From positions 590,001 through 654,000 of the forward strand of contig BSBK01004078.1 in NCBI GenBank assembly GCA_027943335.1: a stretch of DNA of 64,000 nt, read 5' to 3'. The notes beneath the pieces are model-generated. The model had not been told where the DNA came from, did no database searches, and saw only the letters and a list, made by a program, of their open reading frames with translations. Each line of letters opens with the position of its first letter. Position 1 is the first letter of the stretch. Positions 44,863 to 57,615 of the stretch are shown here, piece after piece. A program made the translations under genes and the position numbers. Source of the stretch: Chamaecyparis obtusa (Eukaryota > Streptophyta > Pinopsida > Cupressales > Cupressaceae).

Positions 44863-46152
44863 CTATCCTTTTATAGCTTTTCTTTCAACATATTCAATGT
44901 CAAATTCACTTAAGAGCATGACCCATTTAGCTAATCTACCCATGAGGGAAGCTTTTCTTAGTAGGTACTTTAGTGGATCAATCTTAGCTGCCAAATGTGT
45001 GGTATGCGCCAATATATAATGTCTCAGTTTATGTGATGCAAAGATTATAGCTAGACAAGCCTTGTCAATCATAGAATAATTCTTTTCATATGACACCAAT
45101 GTTCTATTGATATAATATATAACTCTTTCCTTTTTATTTTCATCATGTTGTGCAAGCAATGCCCCCAGTGATGTATCTGTAGCGGAGACATATAAGATCA
45201 AAGGCTTCCCTTGAATGGGAGGCATCAAGATAGGAGGATTTAATAGATACTTCTTGATATGGTTAAATTTTTTCTCACATTCTTCATTCCACGCAAATGT
45301 CACACCTTGCTATAATGTTTTTATAAAAGGCTATGATATATCTGCTAGCTAAGATATGAAGCACCTGATAGATTGAACTCTTCCTTACAATGTCCTCATT
45401 TGACTAATATTCTTTGGAGGTTGCATCTCCATTATAGCCTTTACTTTAGCTGGATCAACTTCAATGCCCTTCTTTGAAACTATGTATCCTAAGAGCTTTC
45501 TAGAAGTGACACCAAAAGCACACTTCTTAGGATTTAGTCTGAGACTAAATTTTTCCATTCTGTCTAGTATCTTGCTCAAGTCATTTAGATTTTCAGTTCT
45601 AATCATAGATTTTGCTAAAGTATCATCAACATAATCCTCCATATTCCTATGCATCATGTCATGAAAAATAGATGTCATGGCTCTTTGATATGTAGCACCA
45701 ACATTCTTAATCCCAAATGGCATGACATTCCAATAGAAGGTGCCCCATGCACATGTGAAAGAAGTTTTCTCTTGATCCTCTAGAGCAATTTTTATTTGAT
45801 TATATTCAAAAAAAACATCCATTAAAGAATACATCTTAAAGCCCCCAGTCATGTCCACTATCATATCAATGTTAGGTAGTGGAAAATCATCCTTAGGGCA
45901 TGCTCTATTTACATCTCTAAAGTCGGTACACACTCTAATTGATTTATCGAGTTTTGGAATAGGTACAATATTAGAGATCCATTTTGCATAATCAATAACT
46001 CGGATGAATCCAGCTTTTAGTAGTTTCTCTAATTCAGCTTTTACCAAGAGTGCAACATGAGGATGCATCTTCCTTAATTTTTGTTTAACTAGTTCTACTC
46101 CAGGAGCTATAGATAAATGGTGCATTATAAGATCAGGATCCAACCCTGGCAT
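44863..46152 (-). pseudogene. Element G reverse transcriptase and first RNase H
   Basis: RT 45385-46152 and RNase H 44863-45303 are both open, with stops only in the gap around 45310-45385. RVCTDFRDVNRACPKDDFP keeps the Asp that C has lost. The box Tyr-Val-Asp-Asp is at 45622-45633. The RNase H has LYVSATDTSLGALLAQHDENKKERVIYYI with its catalytic Asp. Confidence 0.94.
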
Positions 46153-47973
46153 ATCTAAATATTTCTAGGCAAAGTTGATCTTCTTCTTTGTGAGGAAGGC
46201 TGTAAATTTTTGCTTCTCTTCTTCTGATAACGATTGTGCTACATGGATCAACTATGGTTCCTCTATTGTTCCCAAGTTGATAGATTGAGTGGGCTCAATT
46301 AGAACTGGAGAATGATCCTATAAATGACTCAGAAGGACATCAAATATCTCATCCTTAGGCACCTTAGAGAGGTTTTCACCTTTAGATATGTCTTTTATTT
46401 TTACTTTTGTAGATTCTAAGACTGCCACAAAGTGGTTTTCACCCTCATAACTGTTCTTTTTATTCTTATTTTTATTTTTCTGACTAGGATACTTGATGTA
46501 TGACTCCATCATGCTAATGCTTGATTCATTTATGGAAGTCCTCATAGGCTTAATAGCATTGAGGTAGCAAGCAAGGGCATAGTCATTCGAGAAGGTATAA
46601 ATACCATGGCTCAGGTTTGTGGAGGTTTGATCAAGAAGTTTAGGATGTTGGATAGTCAAAGTGGTGAAAGATTGGGAAAGAGTGTTTATGGATATGGATT
46701 TTTCATCATCATTCCTAACCTGACGCTCAATTTCAAAGGTGATATTACAACTTAAGACATTCAATTCATGAATAGGCTCAATGTCATTATGATAGTCCAC
46801 TTCAGCCATTGGTGGATCAGACTCGATAAGTTCATTATTTCACTCTAGACTTATGTTGGGTTTAGGTGCATATTGGTGAACAACATAAACATGTCTCTCT
46901 GTAATAAGCTCATCTTTTTCTGGAATGGCTCCCCATTCATAGTCATTAGATTCTTCATCTATGCCTCTAGGAAATCTAAGAACATGAGTAAAGTCAGGAT
47001 GAATAGCCCAGGAAGGGTTACCCTCAGATTCTGATTTGAATTTATACTCATGGGAATCTATCTCAGAATAACTACCACCTTCCTCTTTGTCTGTTTGATT
47101 ATCTTTGAGATCAGTTGGTTCTTGTGGTGCAACTATCTCTTGCTTTATAGTAGGTTCTTGTGTTTCTACTACATTAATTCTTTTGATTGGATCATCTTTA
47201 GCATCAAGGAAGTCTTTGATTTCTTTAGGAAAACGCTCATAAGAAATGAGCTCATTAGTGGTGTCAGAATCATTACTATCAGATTGTTTAGTTATTTCCT
47301 TCTTTAGTTGATTTTCTATGGAAGGCTCAATTTATTCTAGGACATGTGGAGAGTTCTTGCTAAGATAGAAAGGCTTCTTCGTGTATCCTAGACCTGTTGT
47401 ATTCTTATTGGCTCGACCATGATGTTCAAGAGGTGATAGAAGACCTTTACCTTGTATTCCTAGAGGTCCTTTTCCTTTATATCCCATCTTAGCTATTAGT
47501 TTATCCCCTAGGCCATATGACTTAGAAGGAACCTTCGATACTATAGAGTCACTAGGTGGAACAACTTGGCATTCAGGTTCATCTTTGTAAAGCCATGCAA
47601 GCACAGCTTCATCTTCTTCAAATTCTTGCTTAGGTACTTTCTCTGCAACAAATTTTCCTTTATATGCCTCAAGAGGTTCCTTAGATTCTAGTTTGGACTA
47701 TTTTAGAGCTTTCCCATAAGACTTAGGTGAGATAGGGAGAGATGTCAAAGACAAGACTGGCTCTATAGTATATTCTCCCATACCATTTTCTTTGATGTTG
47801 ACCTCTTTTTCAATATCTTCCATCTTAGATGTGGATGCTACATCTGTTTGTTTAATGGAAGATTCTCTGTTATTAGGAACAAGTTTATCCACATTTTCCT
47901 TCAATGCATTGCAAGTTGTTGACATGTCAACTGGAATGGTTACCTATACTCCATCTCAAGGAAATTTCAAGCA
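46153..47973 (-). pseudogene. Element G linker with G-patch
   Basis: Pieces 46318-46809, 47332-47604 and 47698-47925. The G-patch SYGLGDKLIAKMGYKGKGPLG is at about 47455-47525, followed by GLGYTKKP about 25 residues later. Acidic and Lys/Asn-rich linkers lie on its RT side. The arrangement equals that in C, so the G-patch is a family feature and not a chance match in one copy. Confidence 0.82.
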
Positions 47974-48625
47974 CTAATGGTATGTAGAAGGAATAGCTTT
48001 CATTTCATGTATCCAGGGTCTCCCTAGAAGGATGTTGTAAGCCAAAGGTATATCAAGAACTTGACATATAGTATCTCTAATGATAGGACCTATTCTGATA
48101 GGCAAGACAATTGTTCCCTTGGAGGATCTTTCTTCTTCATCATATGCTTTGATAGTTATTTTCTTTCTAGGATCAATGGCTGTTTCTAAAAATCCCAATT
48201 GTGTGATCAAGCTATAAGAAAAAATATTCAGACCAGCACACCCATCTATCAACACATGTTTGACACAACGGTTTGGGATCAAGACTTCAATATGTAAGGG
48301 CTGGTTATGAGAATGACTCAAGGAGTTATCATCATCCTTTGAAAAGGAGATATATTGTGGAGACCTAAGATGACCAACCATAGCCTGGAATCTGTCTAAA
48401 TCAAGGTTATTAGGAACATTGGATCTGAGTAGAGCTTTTTCTAGAATGGCTTTATGAGCTGGAGATATCCGAAGCAATTCAAACATGGAGATTTTAGCAT
48501 TAGTATGTTGGAGTTGTTGAATGATACTATATGAAGTAGGCCTCGTGTCCTTAGGATTTGAAGATTTAGATGTTTCCCTCTGTTTAGAAGTGGAAGACAG
48601 ATTGAAAGGCACCTTAGGGACATTT
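47974..48625 (-). pseudogene. Element G protease
   Basis: 212 open codons. The active-site motif reads Asp-Gly-Cys-Ala in VLIDGCAGLNIFSYSLI (about 48205-48260). C has Asp-Gly-Gly-Ala, so Gly has become Cys here. It ends LAYNILLGRPWIHEMKAIPSTYH, with a stop at 47974. Confidence 0.88.
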
Positions 48626-50469
48626 GATTGATCTGGGATTTGTCCTTGTAGGTATGCCTGAGCTTGTGATCAAGTAACTACATTAGTTGATTGATTTTCT
48701 CTATCTCTTCTTACAATTGTGATGACATTGCAATGCTCAGATAGGCTTGGTTCAACCATATTGATAAAAATATTATTTCTAGGATAGGCATAATTGACCT
48801 TAGCACCCACATTAGGTTGAGAAGATCAATCTCCTTGGCTATGCTTCAGAAATGGTTCGGTGAATGTTGTGTGATCATTATTTTTTTTAGGATTATCAAT
48901 CATGATTTCTCCATTATCAATCTTGTCTTGAATGGTATGCTTCAAGCACAAGCAGTTATTAGTTTTGTGACCTTTACCCCAATGGAAATCATAGAATTCA
49001 TTCTCTCTCCACCATTTCAGCTTAGGGTCAGGATCAGAGTGTCAGATCTTAGGAAAAGAGATGATGTTATTAGCTAGCAGAGTTCTCATAGTTGATTCCA
49101 AAGATTCTCCAAGAGGAGTGAACTTTCATTTATTATCAGCAGACCAAGATTTGTATTCTGGCTTCTTTTGAGATGATTCAGACACCTTTTTTTCTAAATC
49201 TTTGATGGCTTGAGTACCAATGGTTAGATTGAACATAGATGCCTTAGATGGGGCATGGAGATTATCAACAATGCCATCTGTGATGATGCCTTTATTCTTG
49301 TTTGAATTTTTATTCTTATCCTTAGAACTAGATTCATACTTGTCCTTTTGAAGTGTGATGTCTCCTTTTTTCACAAGTACTTTTTCAATTTTGATTGCAT
49401 TATCTACCATCTTGTCAAAAGATGTATGATTTTGCATTTGTAAAGGGTAGTTGATTTTTGGAACAAGATTGTTGATGAAGATTTCTAGCTTCTCAGTTTC
49501 TAGAATAGGCCTAGCATATAGAGAGAATTTCTTTCTCCACCTTTTGAGAAATGTCAGGAATGGTTCTCTTGGATATTACTTGAGATTGTAGATATCAATC
49601 ATGGTGATTGGATGTTGGATGTTGTAGGAGTATTTCTGATAGAACAATTTGATCAAATCCTCAAAGGTTTTGATTGTAGGTGGCATCCTGGAGAACCAAT
49701 GAATGGTTTCCCCTCCTAGAGATCGAGGGAAAAGATGCATCAGATAGGTCAGTTCGTGCATGAACTCCATAGATAGAGTACAAAATTCTTTGACATGATA
49801 TTGAGGATCAAATTTTCCATCATACTTATCATATTTCAGCATTTCCACCCTTTTAGGGAAAGGTGGCATAGACAAGTATTTATCGAATGGAAAAGGACAT
49901 AGGGCCTCCATGGAGAACTCCTTAGGTTATTTTTCTTTTTCCATCTTGCTAAGTTTTACTTGCATGGCATGCATTTGTTTCATCATAGCCAAAATAGGAG
50001 TTTCTTCCTCATGTGTAATGATATCTTCCACATTAAAATTGGGAGGAAGTTTAGCTCCTTGATGAGCTAACTCTAGAAAGTATGTTTCTCTATCTTCTTT
50101 CAAGAAATGTTTCATCATTCTTTTGAAGTTATCATCATTTTGATATTGAGCAATTTCAGTAGGTGTAGGTTCTTAATCCATACCATGTTGAGACTAAGCT
50201 CTTTGAGAGCCATGGTTTGTCCCTTCTTGAGACATGTTAGGAGTGTTAGGACTCCCTGGGATAGATCAAGGAGGAGTTTGTTGATTACCTCTGTGAGTTG
50301 ATGGAGGGGGTATGTAACCAGTTTTTAATCGAAAGTTGCCAAGACCATCATCTTTGTAAAGACCAGAATTGTATAGTTGTTCAAGAGTTGGACCTTGGAT
50401 ATGAGTCAAAGGTAAGGTATGAGATGTTTCCCTTGATTTCTTGTGAGAGGAAGCTCTAGTTTCCACCAT
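48626..50469 (-). pseudogene. Element G gag
   Basis: Starts at the ATG whose complement is 50467-50469 (MVETRASSHKKSRET). Pieces 50266-50469, 49927-50118, 49576-49911, 49126-49437. Capsid blocks MEFMHELTYLMHLFPRSLGG and FSRMPPTIKTFEDLIKLFYQ at about 49640-49780. The zinc knuckle near 48940-48985 reads FYDFHWGKGHKTNNC, missing its first Cys. In-frame stops separate the pieces, and the frame is mostly kept. Confidence 0.9.
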
Positions 50470-52742
50470 TAACCTTCGGTGAAGCAAAAGAATATGATGA
50501 AGACAACTAAAGAAAGATCTGATTCAAGAAGATCAAATGACACAACCTTGTCAAGGTTTCATTGATTGAAGCTTAGATTGGATGTAAATGATGAATACTA
50601 TGCCCTGGATGTATGGGTAGATGCCCAAAAGATAGCAGACATGAGTTCACAACACAACCATTTTGAAGATGGATTGAAGATTGATAGTTATGAGAAGGTT
50701 TTGACACAAGATGAAAAAGACTCAAATTGATTAAACAGAAGGCTAAATCAGATTCAAAAGGCCACTTTAGGAAAATGATTGGATTCTTAGTAGTTGCTAC
50801 TCTATTCCTGACACAGTGATTTATTTGACAGACTCTGGAAATAGGCTGTAAAAGTTGGGTCTCTGACAGTTTTGACAACTTTCTGGCAATTTTTCAAAAT
50901 TTCTCAAATGACTTTCTGTAGGTTCATATGACAGTGGGTAGGGTATGAAATGATAATTGAAAAATTTTTATGACTATAGCAAAACTCACACGATAATTGA
51001 TAGCAAGATTTTTAAATTTTTTGAATTGACTGGCAGCAAAACTCATACAACAATATACCAGCTAACATATGACAATTAGGGGTCATGAAATGATAATAGC
51101 CAAAAGTCGTACAACTTTCTGACTTTACAAGATGACTTTTGACTCCAGAAAGGTGTTTGACATCAAATTTTATAATTTTCAAGTAGTTGTAAATTGTTCA
51201 CAAAATTGTCTGTCCAAATTTGAAGATTGTACCAGATTGATTCATTCTTAGTAACCAGATAGATAAATAGGCACACAAAATAGCAAGCAAGTGATTTCAA
51301 GCATGTCTAAAAATAATGAATAGGGGACAAAACAACCTTATGCATGAACAACCAAGTGACTAAATGTGCTAATCCCTAGGAGTGCTAAGAGTGTATGTTC
51401 CAAAAAGTTTTGCAATAATGCACGTATTCCTAGAAAATGAAAATTTGGCCTCACTAGGGTTTGTAGTAATGGTCTGACTCTGCAACTTTTGTGATCTCAA
51501 GAGGGAAAACTCCAATCCAAGCACATCGGGGTTTTGACACAGTCTGAGAAATTAATCAATTAGGAGCTACTAGGGAGATCTGACAGCCCAACAAGAGACC
51601 ACACCTGTGAAGATTTCCTGCACAAGGACATTTATATAGCAGTTGCTGCTACCACGACAAAAATGGCTATTACTGCTTGAGGTTCCATCAATGTGGTTGA
51701 CCCAATTAAGGGAATGTCCACTATGGTTAACCCTCTCTAAAGGTGACTCACAAAAGATACCACATGGAGACTACTTCTAGATTCAAGGATTTGAGTTTCT
51801 GATACTACCCAAAAAGGGAGTAGAGCATAGTCCTCTAGCCTTTTCACTTTTAACCTAAACAAAGCAGACAGATTAATCCGACATGCTAAGACCAAGATTA
51901 TCTCACAAAGATCTATGATGTCAACCACTTATGATCTATCAACCTCTCCGAAGAGACAATGTATCAATCAGAAGCTGAAGATGCACAAATCTAGTAGAAC
52001 GTGAGATGCTCTCAGTAACCTACCTACCTACAAGGGTTCCTTCATTTAGAAGAGTTTTTCTGGAAACCCACTCTCTCAAGAACCACAAATAGTGTTCATA
52101 GGGCCTATTTACTATGTGTAACAAAGATGCTAAAAAGCAAATCTATGTTCATTTGTATAGCCCAAAATGAAATATGTGATATGAAAGCAATAAAGGTCAC
52201 ACAAGCTTAACATGCGAGAGTTCATTTTAGTCCAAATCAAAATGTTATCAGCTAAGAAGATTACCTAAATTCCTCACAACGTGCTGAGTATATTTTTACC
52301 TATTTTTAGCAAATCTCACATTTTTCCCAATCAAAATCAGCAAAAATCAATCAGAAATAACAAATTTCAATTGTTAATGTTAGCTGTCAGTCCAAATCTG
52401 GAAATCAAATATGGAAAACTGGCTGAAAAAGTGAAATGACAATTGAAACCTAGCACTAAAACTCATACGACAGTGGGTCACCTCCTAGATGACAATCCAG
52501 AAACTCATACGATAATGGGTATAAGATCATACGACAATAGAGTTTCCAAGTAATACTGTGTTTTTGATGGTATGATCCTCGATCAAATCAACTATCATAT
52601 GACAGTGGGTATTGCCTAGTATGAGTTTCTGACAAAACTCGTATGAAAATTATACGGACAGAAATTAAAAATCATAGCTTGGAACAAAAAATGACAGGAA
52701 GATGATAGAAATTGATAGAAATTGAATGGAAACCCATTTCAA
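50470..52742 (-). other. Element G long leader, noncoding
   Basis: About 2.3 kb matching the leader of C. Two clusters of the motif AAACTCATACGACAGTGGGT and variants lie at about 50925-51140 and 52455-52655. The clusters are near the gag start and near the primer site, as in C. No ORF. Confidence 0.7.
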
Positions 52743-52761
52743 GGCCCCATGGTGGGCGCCA
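52743..52761 (-). other. Element G primer binding site
   Basis: TGGCGCCCACCATGGGGCC on the - strand, four to five bases inside the LTR edge at 52766. One base differs from the site in C (CG to CA). Confidence 0.88.
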
Positions 52762-52765
52762 AAAA

Positions 52766-53577
52766 TGTGTTTGTGAATTTTGTACCTAGCTGTGGACACA
52801 ACACTTCAGTAAAACATTAGAGGTTAGTTAAAATCAAAATCATGTGGTGAAATGGAAACTAATCTAACTAGGTGATTTATTGCCTTCTAGTAGGTGCACG
52901 TATGTTATTCTCAGATTGGACCAAGACTAGTGACCTTGACAACACCTAAACAAAGGATTTGAATCCAGAATCTAGATATGAGCTAAATGCAAAATTAATC
53001 TATATTTTTTTGGATTTTCTATGTAATAAGATGAAATAAACTGATATGAATCTATTCTATATGAGAAACTGATATGACATGCAATTAATCTAACAATGAT
53101 ATGCTAATGATATGAATGCTAAAAAATAATGAAAATCTCACAATAGCTTGGATTCACAAAGATTGATTCTTCGATCACCAATTCACTAGCATGAGGATGC
53201 AATTCATGGAAGGATCCAAAATAAAGAGCTGAGGCCTTAATTTATAGAAATCCAAGACTTTGGAGGTGTATGGAAAAAGCCATAAATCACTCTTAATAAA
53301 CTCAGGTTGATTTTTGAGTTATCAAGAATTTACAGATAGATTAACTCACAAAATCATGCAAATCAACTTTTTGATTTAAATCAAAAGTTGAGATCAACTT
53401 TCAACTCAAAAGAGAGCTGAGTTTATTTTTAAAACAACTTGAATTGATTTTTTTATTTAAATTTCAACTACTTTTTGGATGTGCATAACTAATTATGAAT
53501 TAATTTAATAAATAAAGTGATTTATCCTCAACTTAACTGATTTTAACAATAAAACAATTGATTTATGGGTTAATCAA
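52766..53577 (-). repeat. Element G 5' LTR, part 1
   Basis: The downstream (R/U5-side) part of the 5' LTR of G. It is joined to 62328-62758 once H and one ATCAA are removed; the join reads as in the 3' LTR near 40186-40210. Confidence 0.94.
53573..53577. repeat. Target site duplication of H, left copy (ATCAA)
   Basis: ATCAA is repeated at 62323-62327. The uninterrupted site 'ttaatcaattattaaatc' is present in the 3' LTR of G. Confidence 0.9.
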
Positions 53578-55218
53578 TATATAGTGTTAAAATGTATTCA
53601 ACCCTATTTATAATATTTAGGGGGGAAAAGGGATCTATTCTCAAACCCAAATTCCCACCAAGGAGATCCAATTTGATCAACCGAAGAGGTTAATGCAGAA
53701 TCAGATCAATTTGATGGAGAATATGAAAAAAAGAATAAATCTGATGTTTCCCTAGGTAAAATGTGTTATACTTGGAAATTGAAATAATTGAAATGCAAAT
53801 ACTAACCTTGAATTAGGGCAGATCTGGAAAATACTAAATTTTGGCTTTTGTATGAACTTTCTAAAGGTTTTGTCACCTATTTTGGACTAGAAATGTCGAG
53901 GCGGACAAAACCCAGAAATCTTTTCTCCAAATTTACATAGGTCAACTTTGACCTTTTAAAAGGTCAAAGACCACATTATTTATTTGAAGTCCGATTCTGA
54001 TTCTGTTCATAGATCCTAAAAGATTGTCGAAAAGGGTATCCAAATTCACTCTCAGATCTAATATTTCACACCTATACCTACAAGAAAATGGGGGTTTTTG
54101 GTTGTATGGGGGGTTTGCCTTAGTCAAACCCCAGTTTAGGAATTAACCTTGAAATTGAATTGAAATTGTATTGTGCATAAACAAAGTAAATGAAACAATT
54201 CACCTTGCTTATGTTGAAGTCCTTGTAGAGGATTCGAATCCTCAAATCCACAAGTAAGAATACGTCAATGGATGGCAAGATGTCTCTAATCAATGGTATT
54301 TTGATCTTCAACACCAATTTTGATTTGATCTTTGCATATGAGAAGGCTTGAATGAATGGAGAAGGGTGAATCTTCAAGGGGGCTCCAAAGAGATTGAATC
54401 CTTCAATGGCTAAAAATGGATCTTCTTGATGGATGAATGCTTGAATACTTGCTTGCACTTGAGAGCTCTAGATACTTGATTGAAAAAAATTGATGTGAAA
54501 ATGAGAGAGGAAGGCCTCCTTTTATAGTGATCTAGGGCACACTCCTCTAGATGGGCCACCTTGGAGAATTAAATCCCAATTAGGTCCTCACCTTTAGAAA
54601 ATATACCTTAATTAAATACAATTAAAGGATTTACCATTTCAGAGCCTAAAACAGCCGACCCGGAAGTGGAGAAATAATTTTCTCGAAAGCCAAACTACCG
54701 ACAAATGACAATTTGAAATCTTGGCTAGAAGAGGTCAAGGTCGAGGTCAACCCTGACCTGGTCAGGGTTGAGGTTGACCCTGACCTATTTAGGGTTGAGT
54801 TCAACCCTAACCTGGTTAGGGTCAAGGTCAATTTTGACCTCAGACCCTAACTTTGCCAGGTTTTGTAGCAGAGGTTCCAGGAGATGCCAGAGATGCAATA
54901 TTTGATGTCAGAATAGGACCCAGTGTTTGGAACAAATAGAAAATCCTCTAATTGATATGATGAAGGACTAGGAGGTCTCATTTCTAAACCCTACCTAGAA
55001 AATAGAGCCATGGAAGAGGGAAAATTAGAAAAATTCCTCACGACCTTAACCCTAATTCACCCAGAATGGAGAAATCAAGCGTGGAGAAGAAGTGGAAAGT
55101 GGGGAGAAAGCCAAATACATGAAAAGATCTGATCAAGGTACTTAACATGATCCCAAACCACCTACTTGGAGGGCTAAATGCTCTTAACATGGAAGTGCTT
55201 CCATTTTAAGATGATACA
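53578..55218 (-). repeat. Element H 3' LTR
   Basis: 1,641 bp. - strand TATAAAA box at 54520-54526. A minisatellite of about 27-bp units around GGTCAGGGTTGAGGTTGACC lies at about 54725-54845. It gives a spurious repetitive ORF on the - strand (54646-54831). Confidence 0.93.
54725..54845. repeat. Minisatellite in the 3' LTR of H
   Basis: About four imperfect units of GGTYRRGGTTGAGGTYRACCCTRACCT, each close to an inverted repeat. The 5' LTR has only about two units at 61905-61955, and the truncated duplicate near 60985-61008 has one. Copy number therefore differs between LTRs of the same element. Confidence 0.8.
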
Positions 55219-56457
55219 TTAAGCCCCCACTTTAGCAAGAGTATGGACTCGATGCAAACTCTTGGTAAAGGAGATAGAAATAACAAGATAATCTTATCAT
55301 AATCTATGGGACAAAGAGAAATCCCAAGCCCCCAGGGACTCAAGTCTTCATCAACTCTTAGATCATGAAAAAGAGAGACATCTCTAGAGAGAAAGAAAGA
55401 GTGCGATTACCTCACCCAATGAAAACCTATCCCATTGTGAATCACAAAAGAAAGAAAAGGTGCAACTGGAAAGATGGAATTGAACCACCTAGTGAATGTG
55501 CCTACTCACTAGTCAACCCATCAAAAATTTATTCCTAGGAATATTCTATTCCATAAGAATTAAAAAAAAAAAAAAAAGGGAATCCAATCTTAAGGACACT
55601 TTCGACCTTAAGGGATCAAAAATATATGTGTGCTTGAAACTAGAGGGATCAAGAGATCCTAATATAAATCCATACTTAAAGGATTACTTCTTAATCCAAA
55701 AAGAAAGGTTGAAAAGTAAATTTAAAGTGCATATCTTCCTCAGGATTTAGCAACTTATGTGCGTTACCTTTAGAAGATTTAGCATGTTTTGAATTTTTAA
55801 TAAGTGCGTGTGTGTAATAAGTGAGCAAAGTGTATGCCCCCACATTAAAGTCATTGTTGACACTTTAACAGGAGCAATGGCTTTAACAAAAACATAAAAA
55901 ACTCCACTGATTATGTTTCCACGTCGAGATGTCCCAAGATGAAGACAAATGAAGGGAAATATCACAAAAACATATAGAGAACACGGAAGGGATCTACCTA
56001 CCATGGGGTCAGTATGATCATAAGATAATATATATATGATATTATTGCAAATGAATTGACATCATTCCCCAAAGTAAGTAGAACTACAATCACAAAGGAG
56101 TAAAGATCACATAAGATATATGAAGAAGAATCTTTTCAGACCATGACATGGAGACCAAAAAGATTTAGTGCTACCATATCTTGAATCCAAGTAGATTACA
56201 CAAGGAAACATTTATGAACAATAGCACATTTACAACAAAACATCGAACAACATATAGAAGAATAGAGATACATATAGAAGAATGGAACAATAGTTTTGAT
56301 TCTCCCATCATCTTGCACCGAGTAACAAGAATCATATAAAAGAATCTAACAACATTTAGCAATCACATTATGGGAGAAGCACAATACAACAGGAAAACAC
56401 ACAACAAAGCTACCATGAAGGACAAGCCAATCAAGCGTACCACCTACTTTCCCCATC
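55219..56457 (-). other. Element H 3' untranslated region
   Basis: Polypurine tract AAAGTGGGGGCTTAA on the - strand, directly against the LTR (55219-55233). A run of about 16 A at 55562-55577 on the + strand. Otherwise noncoding, with no RT or integrase trace on either strand. Confidence 0.75.
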
Positions 56458-57582
56458 TCATTTTATATCATTTAGGGTAGGTGGGTAACTCGCAAGAGGG
56501 ACTATATCCAATATAGTAGGAATGATAGCCAATTCCAAACAAGGATCCTCTTGAGAATCACTATGTTCGACACTAGGTGTAATATTTAATTGAGATGAAA
56601 GCATATTTGGAAAATCAATGTCAATGTCAATAGTCTCATATTCATCATTAACATTATCAGTATCATCAAGAGTATCTTCTTCATTATTAGTAACAACATT
56701 TTCTAATACATTATGTGTAGTTGTATCCGTAGAAAGTAGAGATCTTTTAGCTTTAGCATGAGCATGACACTTTTTACGATGTTCATTAGCAGATTGGTTA
56801 CATTTTGATTTATTTGAAATAGGTTGAGAACTAGGAGGAACAATTGCAGGATCCTTCACAGGTTCTTTGGGAAGATCAATAGGTTTATCAACCATAGGAG
56901 AAACAATCACAGGATCTTTGATAGGTTTGGTAGGAGGAACTTGATTAACAAAACTAGAAGCCATAGTTAAAGGAGATATCAAAGGTGTAGGTAAAAGATC
57001 ATGATTAAGATCCATAGGAGGTATGCTTAATTGAAGAATCTTATGATTCTTGTAAGCTTGATACAATTGAAAAAGATTATTAGGGCGAGGAGGACATGAA
57101 TTAGGTAATGAAGGCCAAAAGAAATCCAGAGTAGCACAATCTCTAGGCCTAGAAGGTTGATATAGACTATGATTGATCATCTTCACTTCACCATCATGAA
57201 TGAACTTAAGACACTTATGGATAGGGGAAGCAATAGTATGCATGGTAGTCAACCAAGGCAAACCTAGCTTAACTTGAAATTGATCAAAAGTAGGAACCAC
57301 AATGAAGGTAGTGTTCATAGTTTTTCCAAAAAGATCAACCGGTAAAGTAATAGAACCAAATGAGGGATAAAGAAAACCATTACAAGTTTGAATCCACACA
57401 TCCGATGTATCATAGAAATCATGTTGTAAGCTTTTCATAAAAATATTTTCTTCAGTAATAACATTGACTAAGGAGGTAGGATCAACAAGACAACCACGAG
57501 TAGGTATCTGAGAAACCCTAGCAGCAATGTAAAGGGGACCATCAGGAGCCTTAATAATCTCAAAATCATCAAAGGTAATCAA
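56458..57582 (-). pseudogene. Element H protease-like domain and long tail
   Basis: 374 open codons after the TGA at 57616-57618, same frame as gag. The segment ARVSQIPTRGCLVDPTSLVN (about 57460-57520) aligns with the protease active site of C and G (LIDGG...), but reads Asp-Pro-Thr-Ser where Asp-Gly-Gly or Asp-Ser-Gly is needed. The C-terminal protease hallmark is kept as VKLGLPWLTTMHTIASPIHKCLKF (about 57195-57270). A Pro/Ser/Lys-rich tail with an acidic stretch (NEEDTLDDTDNVNDEYETID, about 56625-56685) follows and ends at TGA 56458-56460. It may be a structural, non-catalytic relic. Confidence 0.75.
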
Positions 57583-57615
57583 AAGTTCTCGAGGTCTTTT
57601 ATCCTTAAATTGTTG

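Noticed and set aside
54770..54830. Telomere-like TTAGGGTT strings
   Set aside because: They are isolated within the GGTCAGGGTTGAGG minisatellite and do not form TTTAGGG arrays.
54646..54831. 61-residue ORF with repeated Thr-Leu-Thr-Arg-type units, - strand
   Set aside because: It is the translation of the LTR minisatellite of H; the 5' LTR lacks the same ORF.
55562..55577. Poly-A run as a LINE or SINE tail
   Set aside because: It lies in the 3' region of H with no flanking duplication and no retroposon body upstream.
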